A stretch of DNA of 64,000 nt from Psychrobacter sp. LV10R520-6 (lineage in GTDB: Bacteria > Pseudomonadota > Gammaproteobacteria > Pseudomonadales > Moraxellaceae). Positions 28,405 to 41,672 of the stretch are shown piece after piece. Position numbers and translations under genes: made by a program. The stretch covers positions 2,356,001-2,420,000 of the forward strand of contig NZ_LT900024.1 of assembly GCF_900182925.1 (NCBI RefSeq), given 5' to 3'. How positions within the stretch are numbered: position 1 is the first letter of the stretch; each line of letters opens with the position of its first letter. A model generated the notes under the pieces. It worked only from the letters and a program-made list of their open reading frames with translations. It was not told the origin of the DNA and searched no databases.

Positions 28405-28950
28405 ATGCTTTTTGAGTTTATCGCTACCATTGCCGCCGGATTCGGCCTAGCTGGAGTAGCACTTGTCATAACTCACCTCAGCAAACTCGCAGGTAAAAAG
28501 GCACCAAAATGGCTTATTCCATTGTTTGGCGCTATCGGTATCTTTGGCTTTCAAATACACCAAGAATACAGCTGGTTCGGTCAGCAGGTCGCTCAGCTTC
28601 CTGAGGGCGTCAATGTTGTTAAAAAAGTTGAAGAAAGCACATGGTTTCGCCCATGGTCATATGTTAAGCCCCAAATATTTCGCTTTATGGCCGCAGATAG
28701 CGGACAAGCCCGTGCTAACGTAGATAGTGAAGATATTTATTTGGTCAATTTATATTTATTTGAGAGACGTAGAAGTGTGCAGCAAGTGCCACAAGTTATC
28801 GACTGTACCGTACCTGCACGTGCAGACTATGTCTTACCAGAAAAAGGTAGTAAGCTGACGATTGATGAGCATATTAAGCAAACGACTCAATGGCGACCCT
28901 TAGAAAAAGACGATCCACTATTTATAAATGTTTGCTTAAGCAAAAAATAA
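28405..28950 (+). CDS. Hypothetical membrane-anchored protein
   Basis: This 181-residue protein has two hydrophobic segments at the N-terminus (about 4-28 and 35-52). A soluble C-terminal region starts at QIHQEYSWFGQQVAQLPEG and includes TWFRPWSYVKPQIFRFMA. It ends with a segment containing two cysteines (DCTVPARADYVLP and NVCLSKK). The ATG at 28405 is preceded by AAGGAAAAG at good spacing; the longer frame to 28360 has no such site. I do not recognise the family. Its orientation is convergent with the rhomboid gene. Confidence 0.6.
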   Translation: MLFEFIATIAAGFGLAGVALVITHLSKLAGKKAPKWLIPLFGAIGIFGFQIHQEYSWFGQQVAQLPEGVNVVKKVEESTWFRPWSYVKPQIFRFMAADSGQARANVDSEDIYLVNLYLFERRRSVQQVPQVIDCTVPARADYVLPEKGSKLTIDEHIKQTTQWRPLEKDDPLFINVCLSKK

Positions 28951-29019
28951 GCGGATTATAAGTTGGCTAATAAGTATTTTCGTAGAGAAATATTGAAGGT
29001 ATGGTCTTAATGATAGAAA

Positions 29020-29625
29020 CTAATAACGCTTAGTGATACCTGTATAAGCATGCTTTGAGTTCGCCCCTAATAATAAGCCGGCGCATAGACCACCAAAGTG
29101 CGCCGCAAACGAGATACCCTGTTGCGGCATCAAACCCTGCTTAATAGTGAGCCAATACCCTGTGCCCATAACGATACAAGCTAACAGATACCCCCAACGC
29201 CTTGCGAACACGGCCCCACCTATCATATAACCGAGCATCGCAAAACACAGTCCTGACGCGCCGACATGAATCGATAATGGTGAGGCTATCAACCATGTCA
29301 TTATGCCTGATGTGACAATGAGTTTAAGAATAGTACGGTAAGCATTATTTTCGAACAGGCCGAATAAAAATAATATCTGTAACAATACTAAGGTATTGCC
29401 CAGCAAATGGGCAAAGTTACCATGCATCGTCCACGAGGCAAACACACCTACCATACTACCCAAATCGAATGTACGCGGAACGATACCAAAAATATTCCAC
29501 AGGCCAAATAGCGCAATTTTATTAAGAAAGAACATACCCCACATCGGTATCAGTACAAAAGCGTATAGGCCAATAACTTGTTTAAGTCGCGCCATAACCA
29601 GTGCAAATAACGGTTGCCACTTCAT
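29020..29625 (-). CDS. Rhomboid-family intramembrane serine protease
   Basis: This 201-residue protein with about six transmembrane helices cleaves substrates within the membrane. The catalytic dyad is visible: Ser124 in HVGASGLCFAMLGY (GxSG motif) and His176 in FAAHFGGLCAGLLLG. The conserved HGNFAHLLGNTLVLL (helix 2, with oxyanion His and Asn) is present. The compact six-helix form matches GlpG-like bacterial rhomboids without a cytoplasmic domain. Substrates are unknown. It is followed by the 5'-nucleotidase gene upstream on the same strand (about 120 bp). Confidence 0.88.
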   Translation of the reverse strand: MKWQPLFALVMARLKQVIGLYAFVLIPMWGMFFLNKIALFGLWNIFGIVPRTFDLGSMVGVFASWTMHGNFAHLLGNTLVLLQILFLFGLFENNAYRTILKLIVTSGIMTWLIASPLSIHVGASGLCFAMLGYMIGGAVFARRWGYLLACIVMGTGYWLTIKQGLMPQQGISFAAHFGGLCAGLLLGANSKHAYTGITKRY

Positions 29626-29747
29626 ATCTCGCCTCTTCTATTTATCTTTATCTTTACTGTACTAAATCTATTCATTTTTACGCGAGCATCTCTGTGTTTT
29701 TAGCATGCAGTCTACCTTTATTATAGAGAGATAGACTTTATTACACG

Positions 29748-30800
29748 CTAATGGTTTACAGTAAAAATAGTTTGCTGCGCTGGCGTAAAGAATAATGATG
29801 ACGCGTCTTTATCAGTAGCTAGGGAGCTATCAGCATGCAATAAAGACGCTGAATGATAAGGTACCAGTGCAGTGGGAACAAAGCTACGCGCCGCGTCAAT
29901 ATGTTTAATCGAATCATCAAAAAAGATATGCGGGGCAAAGGTTTTTAGCACCGCTGTTTTTTCAAGTCCTCCTAAAAAGAATGCCATATCTACATTAACC
30001 CCCCACTCACGTAAGGTCTTGATAGCTCGCAGATCAGCAGGTGCATTACGCGCCGTCACCAGTGCAATTTTTATTGGACAATGATGCAGACCTGCTGGTA
30101 GACGCGCTTGTAAGTTGGACAGCTTAATCAATAACTCTGCATAAGGACCCTTTTTGATAGGCATATCTCGCATCTGAGCTTCACGCTCATGAAAGGCACG
30201 CAAACCTTTTTGCTTATATAATAATTCCCCTGAATCATCGAATAATACTGCATCACCATCAAAAGCAATACACAGCTGCTCAGTATCCAGCTCATAGGTA
30301 TTCACAGGAGTAGCATCCAATATCGCACAAGCACAAATATCAGCATCCGCTACTTGCTGGGCGTCATCGCGATTGGTGGTCAAAAATAAATCAATATTAA
30401 AATCGTCAATATAAGGCGCTACTGAACTACCCGATATGAATGCTGAACGCGAGATATTAAGCTTATGTTCACGAATAGCATTAAGTACCTGAATACCGGT
30501 ATCTGGGCTACTTTTAGAAACAATAACCACTTCAACCAAAGGCGTTTCAATATCCGGATCTAATGCCGTGGATTGGTTACTCTGCTTATTTAAATTAAGT
30601 AAGGCTTTGATAAGAGGATAGCCTGCGCCAATACTCAGAGGATCATTTTCACGCTCTGCCATATAATCACGAAATTCTTTGATAGCTTCGGTAGGTCGTT
30701 GCTGCAACAACTTTAGTAGATAGTTTTCAGATTCTGACAAATCAAATAGGGCGGTTGCAGAAATTGCGACTATCAGGGTATTGCTAAAATCAACTGCCAT
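29748..30800 (-). CDS. 5'-nucleotidase (NT5C1-like, PF06189 type)
   Basis: This 350-residue cytosolic enzyme resembles the 5'-nucleotidase family related to eukaryotic NT5C1A/B and hydrolyses nucleoside monophosphates. Supporting segments are VEVVIVSKSSPDTGIQVLNA, RSAFISGSSVAPYIDDFNID, LCIAFDGDAVLFDD (HAD-type DGD motif), IALVTARNAPADLRAIKTLR and AFFLGGLEKTAVLKTFAPHI with FFDDS (last HAD motif). Complete and of expected length. Specific substrate cannot be read from the sequence. Confidence 0.88.
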   Translation of the reverse strand: MAVDFSNTLIVAISATALFDLSESENYLLKLLQQRPTEAIKEFRDYMAERENDPLSIGAGYPLIKALLNLNKQSNQSTALDPDIETPLVEVVIVSKSSPDTGIQVLNAIREHKLNISRSAFISGSSVAPYIDDFNIDLFLTTNRDDAQQVADADICACAILDATPVNTYELDTEQLCIAFDGDAVLFDDSGELLYKQKGLRAFHEREAQMRDMPIKKGPYAELLIKLSNLQARLPAGLHHCPIKIALVTARNAPADLRAIKTLREWGVNVDMAFFLGGLEKTAVLKTFAPHIFFDDSIKHIDAARSFVPTALVPYHSASLLHADSSLATDKDASSLFFTPAQQTIFTVNH

Positions 30801-30961
30801 AATTTTATCTACTTATAAGTTTTTATGTGCAAACACTTAAAGATTGAGGTTTATTGATTTTACTATATTTACCAGTTTAGACAAGGAGGAGAAAAGTTAT
30901 GATAACGTCATCATTTTGTCATAGCCTCAAAATCATAAAATAAATCGATAACTTTACTCCA

Positions 30962-30994
30962 TAAAAAACCATATTGTCATTACAACAATATGGT
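30962..30994 (-). terminator. Terminator after the TRAP transporter operon
   Basis: On the minus strand ACCATATTGT (30994-30985) pairs with ACAATATGGT (30977-30968) and T6 follows. It lies about 80 bp past the dctM stop codon. Confidence 0.85.
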
Positions 30995-31070
30995 AAGAAA
31001 AACCAAGAACCAGCTTCTGACACTCATGATTCAAATAAAGGCTTATTTATTTATCTACTACACATAAGCC

Positions 31071-32360
31071 TCAACTTAATAACACCAGGGAAATGGCAGG
31101 GAAAGACACCAAAACAATCAATCGAATCAAGTCAGAGACAATGAAGGGCGCCACCCCGCGAAACATATCAGCAAGCTTGATATGCGGTGCCACCGCTTTA
31201 ATCACAAAGATATTCATGCCCATTGGCGGGGTAATAAGCCCAAGTTCTACGGTTAATACCGTAATAATACCAAACCAAACGGGATCAAAGCCTAATGCTA
31301 GAATAATTGGGTATACCACAGGAATGGTAATCACCAACATCGCTAAGGCATCCATAAACAGCCCAAGCAAAAAGTACATGATCAAGATGCAGATTAAAAC
31401 GATCATTGGACTAACGTCCAAACCACCAATCCATGCTGCGAGCGTATTAGACATTCGCGATACAGAAATGAAGTAGCCAAGGGCTTCTGCGCCTAACAGC
31501 ATAAAGAATACGACCGCAGATAATGCTAAGGTCTCAATTAATGAGCGCTTTAGGCCATCCATTCTCATACCTTTAACAACAGCATAGCCCCAAGAAGCAA
31601 ACGCCCCTACTGCGGCACCTTCAGTGGGCGTAAATAATCCAAAGAAAATACCAGCAATAATAACAATAAAAATAAAGCTAAAAGGGATAAGACCTGTCAA
31701 AGACACTATTTTAGCTTTCCACGGGGTTCGCTCGCCGCGCGGCGCCAGATGTGGCTTCCAGCGCACCATGATCATAACGGTAATAGAGTACATGACTATG
31801 CCTAAAATACCCGGTAAAAACCCAGCAATAAACATATCGCCAACTGATTGTTGGGTCAAGATAGCATAGACAAGAAGCGCGATACTCGGTGGAATCATGA
31901 TCCCTAAGGTACCACCTGCGGCTAAAGCCCCACAGGCAAAACCCGGCTGGTAACCATGTTTTTCCATTTGTGGCAATGCCACTCGCGCCATAGTAGAAGC
32001 AGTCGCTAACGAGGATCCTGAAATAGAAGCAAAGATACCTGATGAGCCAATGCCAGCAATACCAAGGCTGCCTCTAACACCACCAAAAATAGTACGGGTA
32101 GAATCGAATAGTTTGGTCGCCATACCAGAATGAGTAGCAAAAACCCCCATTAATATAAACAAAGGAATGGCACTAAAATCATACTTTGCTAAGACATCTA
32201 CCGGAATATCTTTTAGCATTTGTACAGCGCCACTAGGTGAGGTTACTGCCCCAAAGCCCACTAACCCTACCCCTAACATCGCCAAAGCAACAGGTACCCT
32301 GCCGACGACTAATAAAATCATGCATACTAAACCGATAGCACCAATAATTTCTGAACTCAT
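31071..32360 (-). CDS. dctM: TRAP transporter large permease subunit
   Basis: This 429-residue DctM-type subunit has about 12 transmembrane segments and carries the Na+-coupled transport pathway of a tripartite periplasmic transporter. Features are GSSLATASTMARVALPQMEK, GTLGIMIPPSIALLVYAILT (conserved DctM motif) and GLITPPMGMNIFVIKAVAP near the C-terminus. Its start overlaps the dctQ stop by 4 bases, so translation is coupled. Order in transcription: dctP, dctQ, dctM. Likely substrates are organic acids, but this cannot be read from the permease. Confidence 0.94.
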   Translation of the reverse strand: MSSEIIGAIGLVCMILLVVGRVPVALAMLGVGLVGFGAVTSPSGAVQMLKDIPVDVLAKYDFSAIPLFILMGVFATHSGMATKLFDSTRTIFGGVRGSLGIAGIGSSGIFASISGSSLATASTMARVALPQMEKHGYQPGFACGALAAGGTLGIMIPPSIALLVYAILTQQSVGDMFIAGFLPGILGIVMYSITVMIMVRWKPHLAPRGERTPWKAKIVSLTGLIPFSFIFIVIIAGIFFGLFTPTEGAAVGAFASWGYAVVKGMRMDGLKRSLIETLALSAVVFFMLLGAEALGYFISVSRMSNTLAAWIGGLDVSPMIVLICILIMYFLLGLFMDALAMLVITIPVVYPIILALGFDPVWFGIITVLTVELGLITPPMGMNIFVIKAVAPHIKLADMFRGVAPFIVSDLIRLIVLVSFPAISLVLLS

Positions 32361-32884
32361 GCGCCTGTCTCCTCGGCGTCAAAGAACTCGCCCGTTTTGA
32401 AAATATTAATGGATTCGATAAGGGCGCGAATAGCGAGCAAGGCACTTAAGAACGAACTTAGGGCATAAATGGGCATCATTGAGATTCTAAGATCTTGAGT
32501 CACTTTACCGAAATGAACGGCATCGACTGCACTCTCATATAGGCCCCATGTGAACACGATACCTATTAAGAAAAACCCCATCATAAAGGTACCCATCATG
32601 TAGCCTTTAATAGACTGCGGCATCTTTTGGGTAAAAACGTCTACTATAATCTGGGAACGTTCCACAAAGGCGGCAAATGCAGCCAGTAGCGCAAAAAGCA
32701 TGAAATAAGAGACAATCTCCACGCCTCCTTTAATAGTGAACCCAAGCTCACCACCAGTGAGCTTGAATAAATAACGAGTGGCAACATCTGCAATAGTGGC
32801 GACAACAATGATGATTAAGCTGACACCACCAATGAACTGACATAATCTTGAAATAAAGCGACTGACTCTAACCAAAAATACCAT
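32357..32884 (-). CDS. dctQ: TRAP transporter small permease subunit
   Basis: This 175-residue DctQ subunit with four transmembrane helices partners DctM in the inner membrane. Hallmarks are RFISRLCQFIGGVSLIIIVV, DVATRYLFKL and ERSQIIVDVFTQKMPQSI. It lies 17 bp after the first dctP stop and overlaps dctM by 4 bases. Length is normal for the family. Confidence 0.92.
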   Translation of the reverse strand: MVFLVRVSRFISRLCQFIGGVSLIIIVVATIADVATRYLFKLTGGELGFTIKGGVEIVSYFMLFALLAAFAAFVERSQIIVDVFTQKMPQSIKGYMMGTFMMGFFLIGIVFTWGLYESAVDAVHFGKVTQDLRISMMPIYALSSFLSALLAIRALIESINIFKTGEFFDAEETGA

Positions 32885-32899
32885 GTGACAACTCCAATA

Positions 32900-34177
32900 G
32901 GTTAAACCTTACAGGCGATACTAGCCGCTTTAGCCTTTTCATAAACACCATCAGCATCTAGTCCTAAAGCTTTAACATCACTAAGATATTTTTGTGTGCC
33001 TTTTTCAAGAGGGCCTTTCCAGTCTGGGTTATTGAGCGGGTCTGGAATATCAATGACCTCATCCCCTTTATCTATAGCAGCTTGCAGAGCAATATCATCA
33101 TGCTTATCAAATACTTTACCAACCTTTTTCGCTAGAGCCATACCTGAATTGTCGTCAATCACTTTTTTCAAATCATCAGGTAGTCTGTCGTAGCTGTCTT
33201 GATTCATAGTCACCATAAGCGCAGAGCTATAGAACGGTATATTAGTATGATACTTCGTTATTTCATCAATTTTAAAAGTTGTGACTGCTTCCCATGGGAA
33301 ACTTAGCCCGTCAACGACCCCGCGCTGTAGAGAGGTGTACATATCATTAGCAGGTAATCCTACGGGAGAGGCACCCATGCTCTCAATAATGTCACCTGCC
33401 ACTGCTGAAGGGCGACGGATACGCATACCTTTCATATCTTCAGGGGTTCTAATCAATTTATTAGTAGTATGTAGTGTTCCAGGCCCAGCACCATACATAA
33501 ATAGCAGATGCGAGTCTTTATACTCATCGGCAAGAGTGCCATCTTCATAAAGGGTTTGCAGCATGCAACCCATCTGGGTTGCCGAGCTTGATAGCCCTGG
33601 AAGTTCAGCAATCTGGGTTAGTGGGAATCGGCCGCTGGTATAACCATGCGCTTGAGAGCCAATATCTATTGTACCTTTAGCAGCAGCTTCATAGGTAACA
33701 TCTGCCTTACTAAGGGTCGCTGATGGATAAAGCTCAACTTTGAGACGGCCATTAGAGTCTGTTTCTATTTGTTCAGCCCAGGGTTTAAACACTTCTTGAT
33801 TAATAGAAGAAGTCGCAGGCCAAAAATGTGAAAAACGCAGAGTAGTGGTTTCTTGAGAGGAGGCAGCCGCAGAATCACCGCCAGTATCAGATGAATTAGA
33901 ACAACCCATTAGGCTGAGTGCTGCTAAAGCACCTATTGAAAAAAGAGGAGCGAATTTCATTACCAATTCCTTTTGATAATTATTAAAAAAATAAGAGCCT
34001 ACCTATCAATTAGCTTGAAGGATCAAATATTATTTAAATCGTATTTAGTGTTGATCAATAGATAGCTCTCTATAATATTTACGAATAACTGTAATTAAAT
34101 CAAATTTAAACTGCTATTTAGAATTAAAGATGCTGCCTAAAATTAGCAGCTATAACGATAGGTGTCAAATCATTTTA
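32900..34177. repeat. Tandem duplication, copy 1 (dctP copy A with upstream region)
   Basis: From GGTTAAACCTTACAGGCGAT (32900) through the gene and about 215 bp upstream of it, this block matches 34229-35525 at an offset of 1329 bp. The upstream part shares the TGTCAAATCATTTTA stretch (34163-34177), so the promoter was duplicated as well. Confidence 0.88.
32902..33960 (-). CDS. dctP: TRAP transporter substrate-binding lipoprotein, copy A
   Basis: This solute-binding protein of the TRAP system has a lipobox (SLMGCSNSS), so it is a tethered lipoprotein. Family segments include LRFSHFWPATSSINQEVFKP, DIGSQAHGYTSGRFPLTQI, MKGMRIRRPSAVAGDIIESM (with the substrate-carboxylate arginine region) and VVDGLSFPWEAV. 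I start at the ATG at 33960, 7-8 bases after AAAGGA, rather than the TTG at 33966. It is immediately followed by dctQ. It is about 93% identical to copy B upstream, with differences clustered near residues 60-70 and 125-160. Confidence 0.92.
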   Translation of the reverse strand: MKFAPLFSIGALAALSLMGCSNSSDTGGDSAAASSQETTTLRFSHFWPATSSINQEVFKPWAEQIETDSNGRLKVELYPSATLSKADVTYEAAAKGTIDIGSQAHGYTSGRFPLTQIAELPGLSSSATQMGCMLQTLYEDGTLADEYKDSHLLFMYGAGPGTLHTTNKLIRTPEDMKGMRIRRPSAVAGDIIESMGASPVGLPANDMYTSLQRGVVDGLSFPWEAVTTFKIDEITKYHTNIPFYSSALMVTMNQDSYDRLPDDLKKVIDDNSGMALAKKVGKVFDKHDDIALQAAIDKGDEVIDIPDPLNNPDWKGPLEKGTQKYLSDVKALGLDADGVYEKAKAASIACKV

Positions 34178-34230
34178 GATAATAAAGGTACAAACCTTGG
34201 CAATAACTGCCATATCATACCTTTGATTGG

Positions 34231-35289
34231 TTAAACCTTACAGGCGATACTAGCCGCTTTAGCCTTTTCATAAACACCATCAGCATCTAGTCCTAAAGCT
34301 TTAACATCACTAAGATATTTTTGTGTTCCCTTTTCGAGTGGACCTTTCCAGTCTGGATCGTTAAGAGGATCTGGAATTTCAATAACCTCATCTCCTTTAT
34401 CTATAGCAGCTTGCAGAGCAATATCATCATGCTTATCAAATACTTCCCCAACTTTTTTCGCAAGCGCCATACCTGAGTTATCATCTATCACTTTTTTCAA
34501 ATCATCAGGTAATCTGTCATAGCTGTCTTGATTCATAGTGACCATCAAAGCAGAGCTATAGAATGGAATATTCGTATGATATTTCGTTAATTCATCAATC
34601 TTAAAGGTTGTAACCGCTTCCCATGGGAAACTTAAACCATCAACAACACCGCGCTGTAGAGACGTGTACATATCATTAGCAGGTAATCCTACAGGAGAAG
34701 CACCCATACTCTCAATAATGTCACCAGCAACCGCAGAAGGCCTACGAATACGCATACCTTTCATATCTTCAGGCGTTCGAATCAGCTTGTTGGTAGAGTG
34801 AAGTGCTCCTGGGCCAGTAGCGTACATAAACAAAATATGTGAATCTTGATACTCACCAGCAATAGTGCCATCTTCATACAAGGTTTGTAGCATACAGCCC
34901 GTCTGGGTCGAAGAGCTAGATAGCCCTGGAAGCTCTGCAATTTGGGTCAAAGGAAAGCGGCCACTGGTATAGCCATGAGCTTGAGAGCCAATATCTATTG
35001 TACCTTTAGCAGCAGCTTCATAGGTGACATCTGCCTTACTAAGGGTCGCTGAAGGATATAGCTCTACTTTTAAGCGTCCATTGGATTCTTCTGCTATCTT
35101 TTTGGCCCAAGGTTCAAAGACTTCTTGGTTGATAGAAGAGGTGGCTGGCCAAAAATGCGAGAAACGCAACGTAGTGGTTTCTTGAGAGGAGGCAGCCGCA
35201 GAATCACCGCCAGTATCAGATGAATTAGAACATCCCATAAGGCTGAGTGCTGCTATCGCACCTATTGAGAAAAGAGGAGCAAGTTTCAT
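34231..35289 (-). CDS. dctP: TRAP transporter substrate-binding lipoprotein, copy B
   Basis: A paralogue of the adjacent substrate-binding protein with the same lipobox, length and fold. Differences include EPWAKKIAEESNG where copy A has KPWAEQIETDSNG, and ILFMYATGPGALHST where copy A has LLFMYGAGPGTLHTT. It has its own upstream region with the same ribosome-binding AAAGGA. No permease genes directly follow it, so it presumably shares DctQ/DctM, perhaps with altered affinity. ATG at 35289 preferred over TTG at 35295. Confidence 0.9.
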   Translation of the reverse strand: MKLAPLFSIGAIAALSLMGCSNSSDTGGDSAAASSQETTTLRFSHFWPATSSINQEVFEPWAKKIAEESNGRLKVELYPSATLSKADVTYEAAAKGTIDIGSQAHGYTSGRFPLTQIAELPGLSSSSTQTGCMLQTLYEDGTIAGEYQDSHILFMYATGPGALHSTNKLIRTPEDMKGMRIRRPSAVAGDIIESMGASPVGLPANDMYTSLQRGVVDGLSFPWEAVTTFKIDELTKYHTNIPFYSSALMVTMNQDSYDRLPDDLKKVIDDNSGMALAKKVGEVFDKHDDIALQAAIDKGDEVIEIPDPLNDPDWKGPLEKGTQKYLSDVKALGLDADGVYEKAKAASIACKV

Positions 35290-35447
35290 TACCAATTCCT
35301 TTTGATAATTATTAAAAAAAATAAGAGTCTATTTATTAATCTACTAAATAAATGATATATTTCTAAATCTCATTTAGCGTTAATTAATAAATGACTCTGT
35401 ATGGTATTCAACAACAACTATTATTAATTTAAATTTAAACAACTATT

Positions 35448-35485
35448 TAGAATTAAAGGTGCTGATTAGAATTAAAGGTGCTGAT
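35448..35485. repeat. 19-bp perfect tandem repeat (2 copies)
   Basis: TAGAATTAAAGGTGCTGAT occurs twice head to tail at 35448-35466 and 35467-35485, upstream of dctP copy B. Copy 1 has only one version of this stretch. Probably a slippage duplication. Confidence 0.85.
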
Positions 35486-35601
35486 TGAAAATAGCAGCTA
35501 TAATGATAAGTGTCAAATCATTTTATGGGTAAGTATGAGAGGCACATTACCTTAATATTAAGTTATTCATGACATTAAAAATATTTCCATCAGGCAAAGA
35601 A

Positions 35602-35633
35602 AAGCCCCCTTCGCTAACGCGAAGGGGGCTTTA
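35602..35633 (-). terminator. rRNA operon terminator
   Basis: AAGCCCCCTTCGC and GCGAAGGGGGCTT form a strong GC-rich stem at 35602-35631, followed on the minus strand by TTTTCTTTG. It lies just past the 5S gene. Confidence 0.88.
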
Positions 35634-35645
35634 TCTAGTATAGAG

Positions 35646-35761
35646 AGCTGACGATGACCTACTCTCACATGGGCGAACCCACACTACCATTGGCGCGATG
35701 ATGTTTCACTTCTGAGTTCGGGAAGGGATCAGGTGGTTCCATCATGCTATTGTCGTCAGCA
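35646..35761 (-). rRNA. rrf: 5S ribosomal RNA
   Basis: The minus-strand sequence contains the universal CCGAACTCAGAAGTGAAAC and GGTAGTGTGGG segments. The 5' TGCTGACGA and 3' TCGTCAGC ends pair as helix I. About 116 nt. Last structural gene of the operon; ends estimated from the terminal helix. Confidence 0.93.
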
Positions 35762-35916
35762 AAGGGGGTTAGATATGAGTCTGTTTTAGTTTTACTTATT
35801 TTGACTAAGTATCACTTAACCTAACTGAATCAAGGTTAAAGGTGATATCGAAATATATTTATATTCTATAGCATGAAGCTATACAAGATAGATTAATTAG
35901 AGCTTTCATACAAACC

Positions 35917-35929
35917 ACTTGGGTGTTGT

Positions 35930-35938
<9 letters not shown>
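35917..35938. other. Pre-23S processing stem, 3' arm
   Basis: ACTTGGGTGTTGTATGGTCAAG here is complementary in the transcript to the arm at 38783-38803 (CTTGACCATACAACCCCAAGT), with one bulge. The helix brackets 23S and is the expected RNase III site. Confidence 0.75.
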
Positions 35939-38789
<2,851 letters not shown>

Positions 38790-39135
38790 ATACAACCCCA
38801 AGTAGTCTTTCAACTATCTAGTGTTGTATCAGTCTAATTATGATAACGATATCACCTATGTTTATACGCTTGATTCAGTTCTCTTTTTTATTTGATAATC
38901 AATCCCCTGGGATAACAACTGATGTCGTTAAGAGCATTGATTATCAGGTTAGAAACAACACGTGAACATGTTGTTCCTAACCCAGACTCATATCTATGTT
39001 TTTAAATAGTTCCTACTCTCTCGTCGAGTAGTAGGTTCTGTATAAAACAGAAAGAAGTAATCTTATGATATAGTTCATATATCTGAATCACTTTTTTCTA
39101 TGTTATTCGCACACCAAGCTATTTATCATTTATTA

Positions 39136-39211
39136 TGGTGGAGCCAAACGGAGTCGAACCGTTGACCTCCTGCGTGCAAGGCAGGCGCTCTACCAGCTGA
39201 GCTATGGCCCC
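39136..39211 (-). tRNA. alaT: tRNA-Ala (anticodon TGC)
   Basis: A 76-nt cloverleaf in the 16S-23S spacer: acceptor GGGGCCA/TGGCTCC with encoded CCA, D-arm TAGCTCAGCTGGTAGAGC, anticodon loop CTTGCACG (TGC), T-arm GGTTCGACTCC. Spacer position and partner tRNA-Ile are typical of proteobacteria. Confidence 0.97.
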
Positions 39212-39308
39212 TGAGCGAGGATACAATCGAAGCACTGCTTCGATCCGAGCGCAAGAGTAAATCCCTTAAAGGGAATTTGCTAATGGCTACTTCACCTATG
39301 TGGATAAA

Positions 39309-39385
39309 TGGTGGGTCTGATAAGACTTGAACTTATGACCCCCGCGTTATCAACACGGTGCTCTAACCAGCTGAGCTACAGACCC
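39309..39385 (-). tRNA. ileT: tRNA-Ile (anticodon GAT)
   Basis: A 77-nt cloverleaf: acceptor GGGTCTG/CAGACCC with encoded CCA, D-arm TAGCTCAGCTGGTTAGAGC, anticodon loop TTGATAAC (GAT), T-arm AGTTCAAGTCT. It lies directly after 16S and before tRNA-Ala in the rRNA transcript. Confidence 0.97.
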
Positions 39386-39496
39386 TGAGAGCCGTTAATA
39401 CAGAGCATCGCTCTGTTAGGCTCGCAAGAGGACATTCCTTAAAGGGAATCTCCTGTCGTCTGCCAACTACGGCTAAAGCTAATAAATAATAGCTTA

Positions 39497-39518
39497 AACT
39501 AAAGAACAACTTGTTGTG
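39497..39518. other. Pre-16S processing stem, 3' arm
   Basis: AACTAAAGAACAACTTGTTGTG here pairs in the transcript with the leader arm at 41279-41300 (CACACAAGTTGTTCTTTAGTT on the plus strand), about 20 bp. The helix brackets 16S. The transcript copy also contains GTTGTTCTTTAG, which resembles boxA of rRNA antitermination. Confidence 0.75.
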
Positions 39519-39543
39519 AATTCTTGCTGACCGAATGCGTCTA

Positions 39544-41082
<1,539 letters not shown>

Positions 41083-41278
41083 AATCTTGCTATGTAACCC
41101 TTTAAAGAGGTTACTAAACTTGGCTCATTTAATCTGGCAATTATACGCTCGTAATTATGTTCGTAATGAATTAACTTTGAGTTTTCTTGCTGTCTTAAAT
41201 GATAATTTTTATAGTTAGCATCGGCTCGAAAAGAGACTCAACCAACTTTATTTTTTAGCATTCTGAATCAGCAAAAAT

Positions 41279-41300
41279 CCACACAAGTTGTTCTTTAGTT
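41279..41300. other. Pre-16S processing stem, 5' arm
   Basis: Leader arm complementary to 39497-39518 in the transcript. Located about 200 nt upstream of mature 16S, where an RNase III stem is expected. Confidence 0.72.
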
Positions 41301-41395
41301 ATGCTTTTAAATAGTGTTTATCCACTGTCGTCCAGTAAATAATTGTCTTGCTAATCAATCAAAGCAATTTGCTTATCTCGTTTAGCGAGCTGACT

Positions 41396-41423
41396 AGTAT
41401 AGCATCGTTTGACACCCTGTCAA
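41396..41423 (-). promoter_or_regulatory. rRNA promoter, proximal (third of three)
   Basis: On the minus strand TTGACA (41423-41418), 16-bp spacer, TATACT (41401-41396). The -35 hexamer is consensus. It is about 310 bp upstream of 16S. The discriminator is not GC-rich, unlike the other two. Confidence 0.7.
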
Positions 41424-41506
41424 CCCTTTGTTCTAATTCGTTTCAGTAAGTTGGGCAGGTCATAAGTAGGTCACTTATGTCGCTGGCTTCCTTTGCTGAG
41501 GGGCGT

Positions 41507-41534
41507 ATTATAGACGCTTTTTATGCTGTGTCAA
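41507..41534 (-). promoter_or_regulatory. rRNA promoter, middle
   Basis: On the minus strand TTGACA (41534-41529), 16-bp spacer, TATAAT (41512-41507). Both hexamers are consensus. The GC-rich discriminator ACGCCCC follows, as expected for stringently and growth-rate controlled rRNA promoters. Confidence 0.85.
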
Positions 41535-41672
41535 GAACTTATTTTTAATTGGTTTTAAAGCTTAATTTCAAACTCTGTTTGCCAATCTCGCTAGCTTCTT
41601 ATTCTATACTAGCTTCTTATTCTATAAATAGTATCTATATTATTCAAAGCAGCTTCGTTCCGATAGGGGCGC

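Larger units (their letters stand above)
34229..35525. repeat. Tandem duplication, copy 2 (dctP copy B with upstream region)
   Basis: Second copy of the 1.3-kb unit, also beginning GGTTAAACCTTACAGGCGAT. It is slightly longer because of a 19-bp tandem repeat at 35448-35485 that copy 1 lacks. Confidence 0.88.

Noticed and set aside
41284..41296. boxA-like TGTTCTTTAGTTA upstream of 16S on the plus strand
   Set aside because: It is on the wrong strand for the minus-strand rRNA transcript; it is explained by complementarity with the trailer arm. Only the trailer copy reads as boxA in the transcript.
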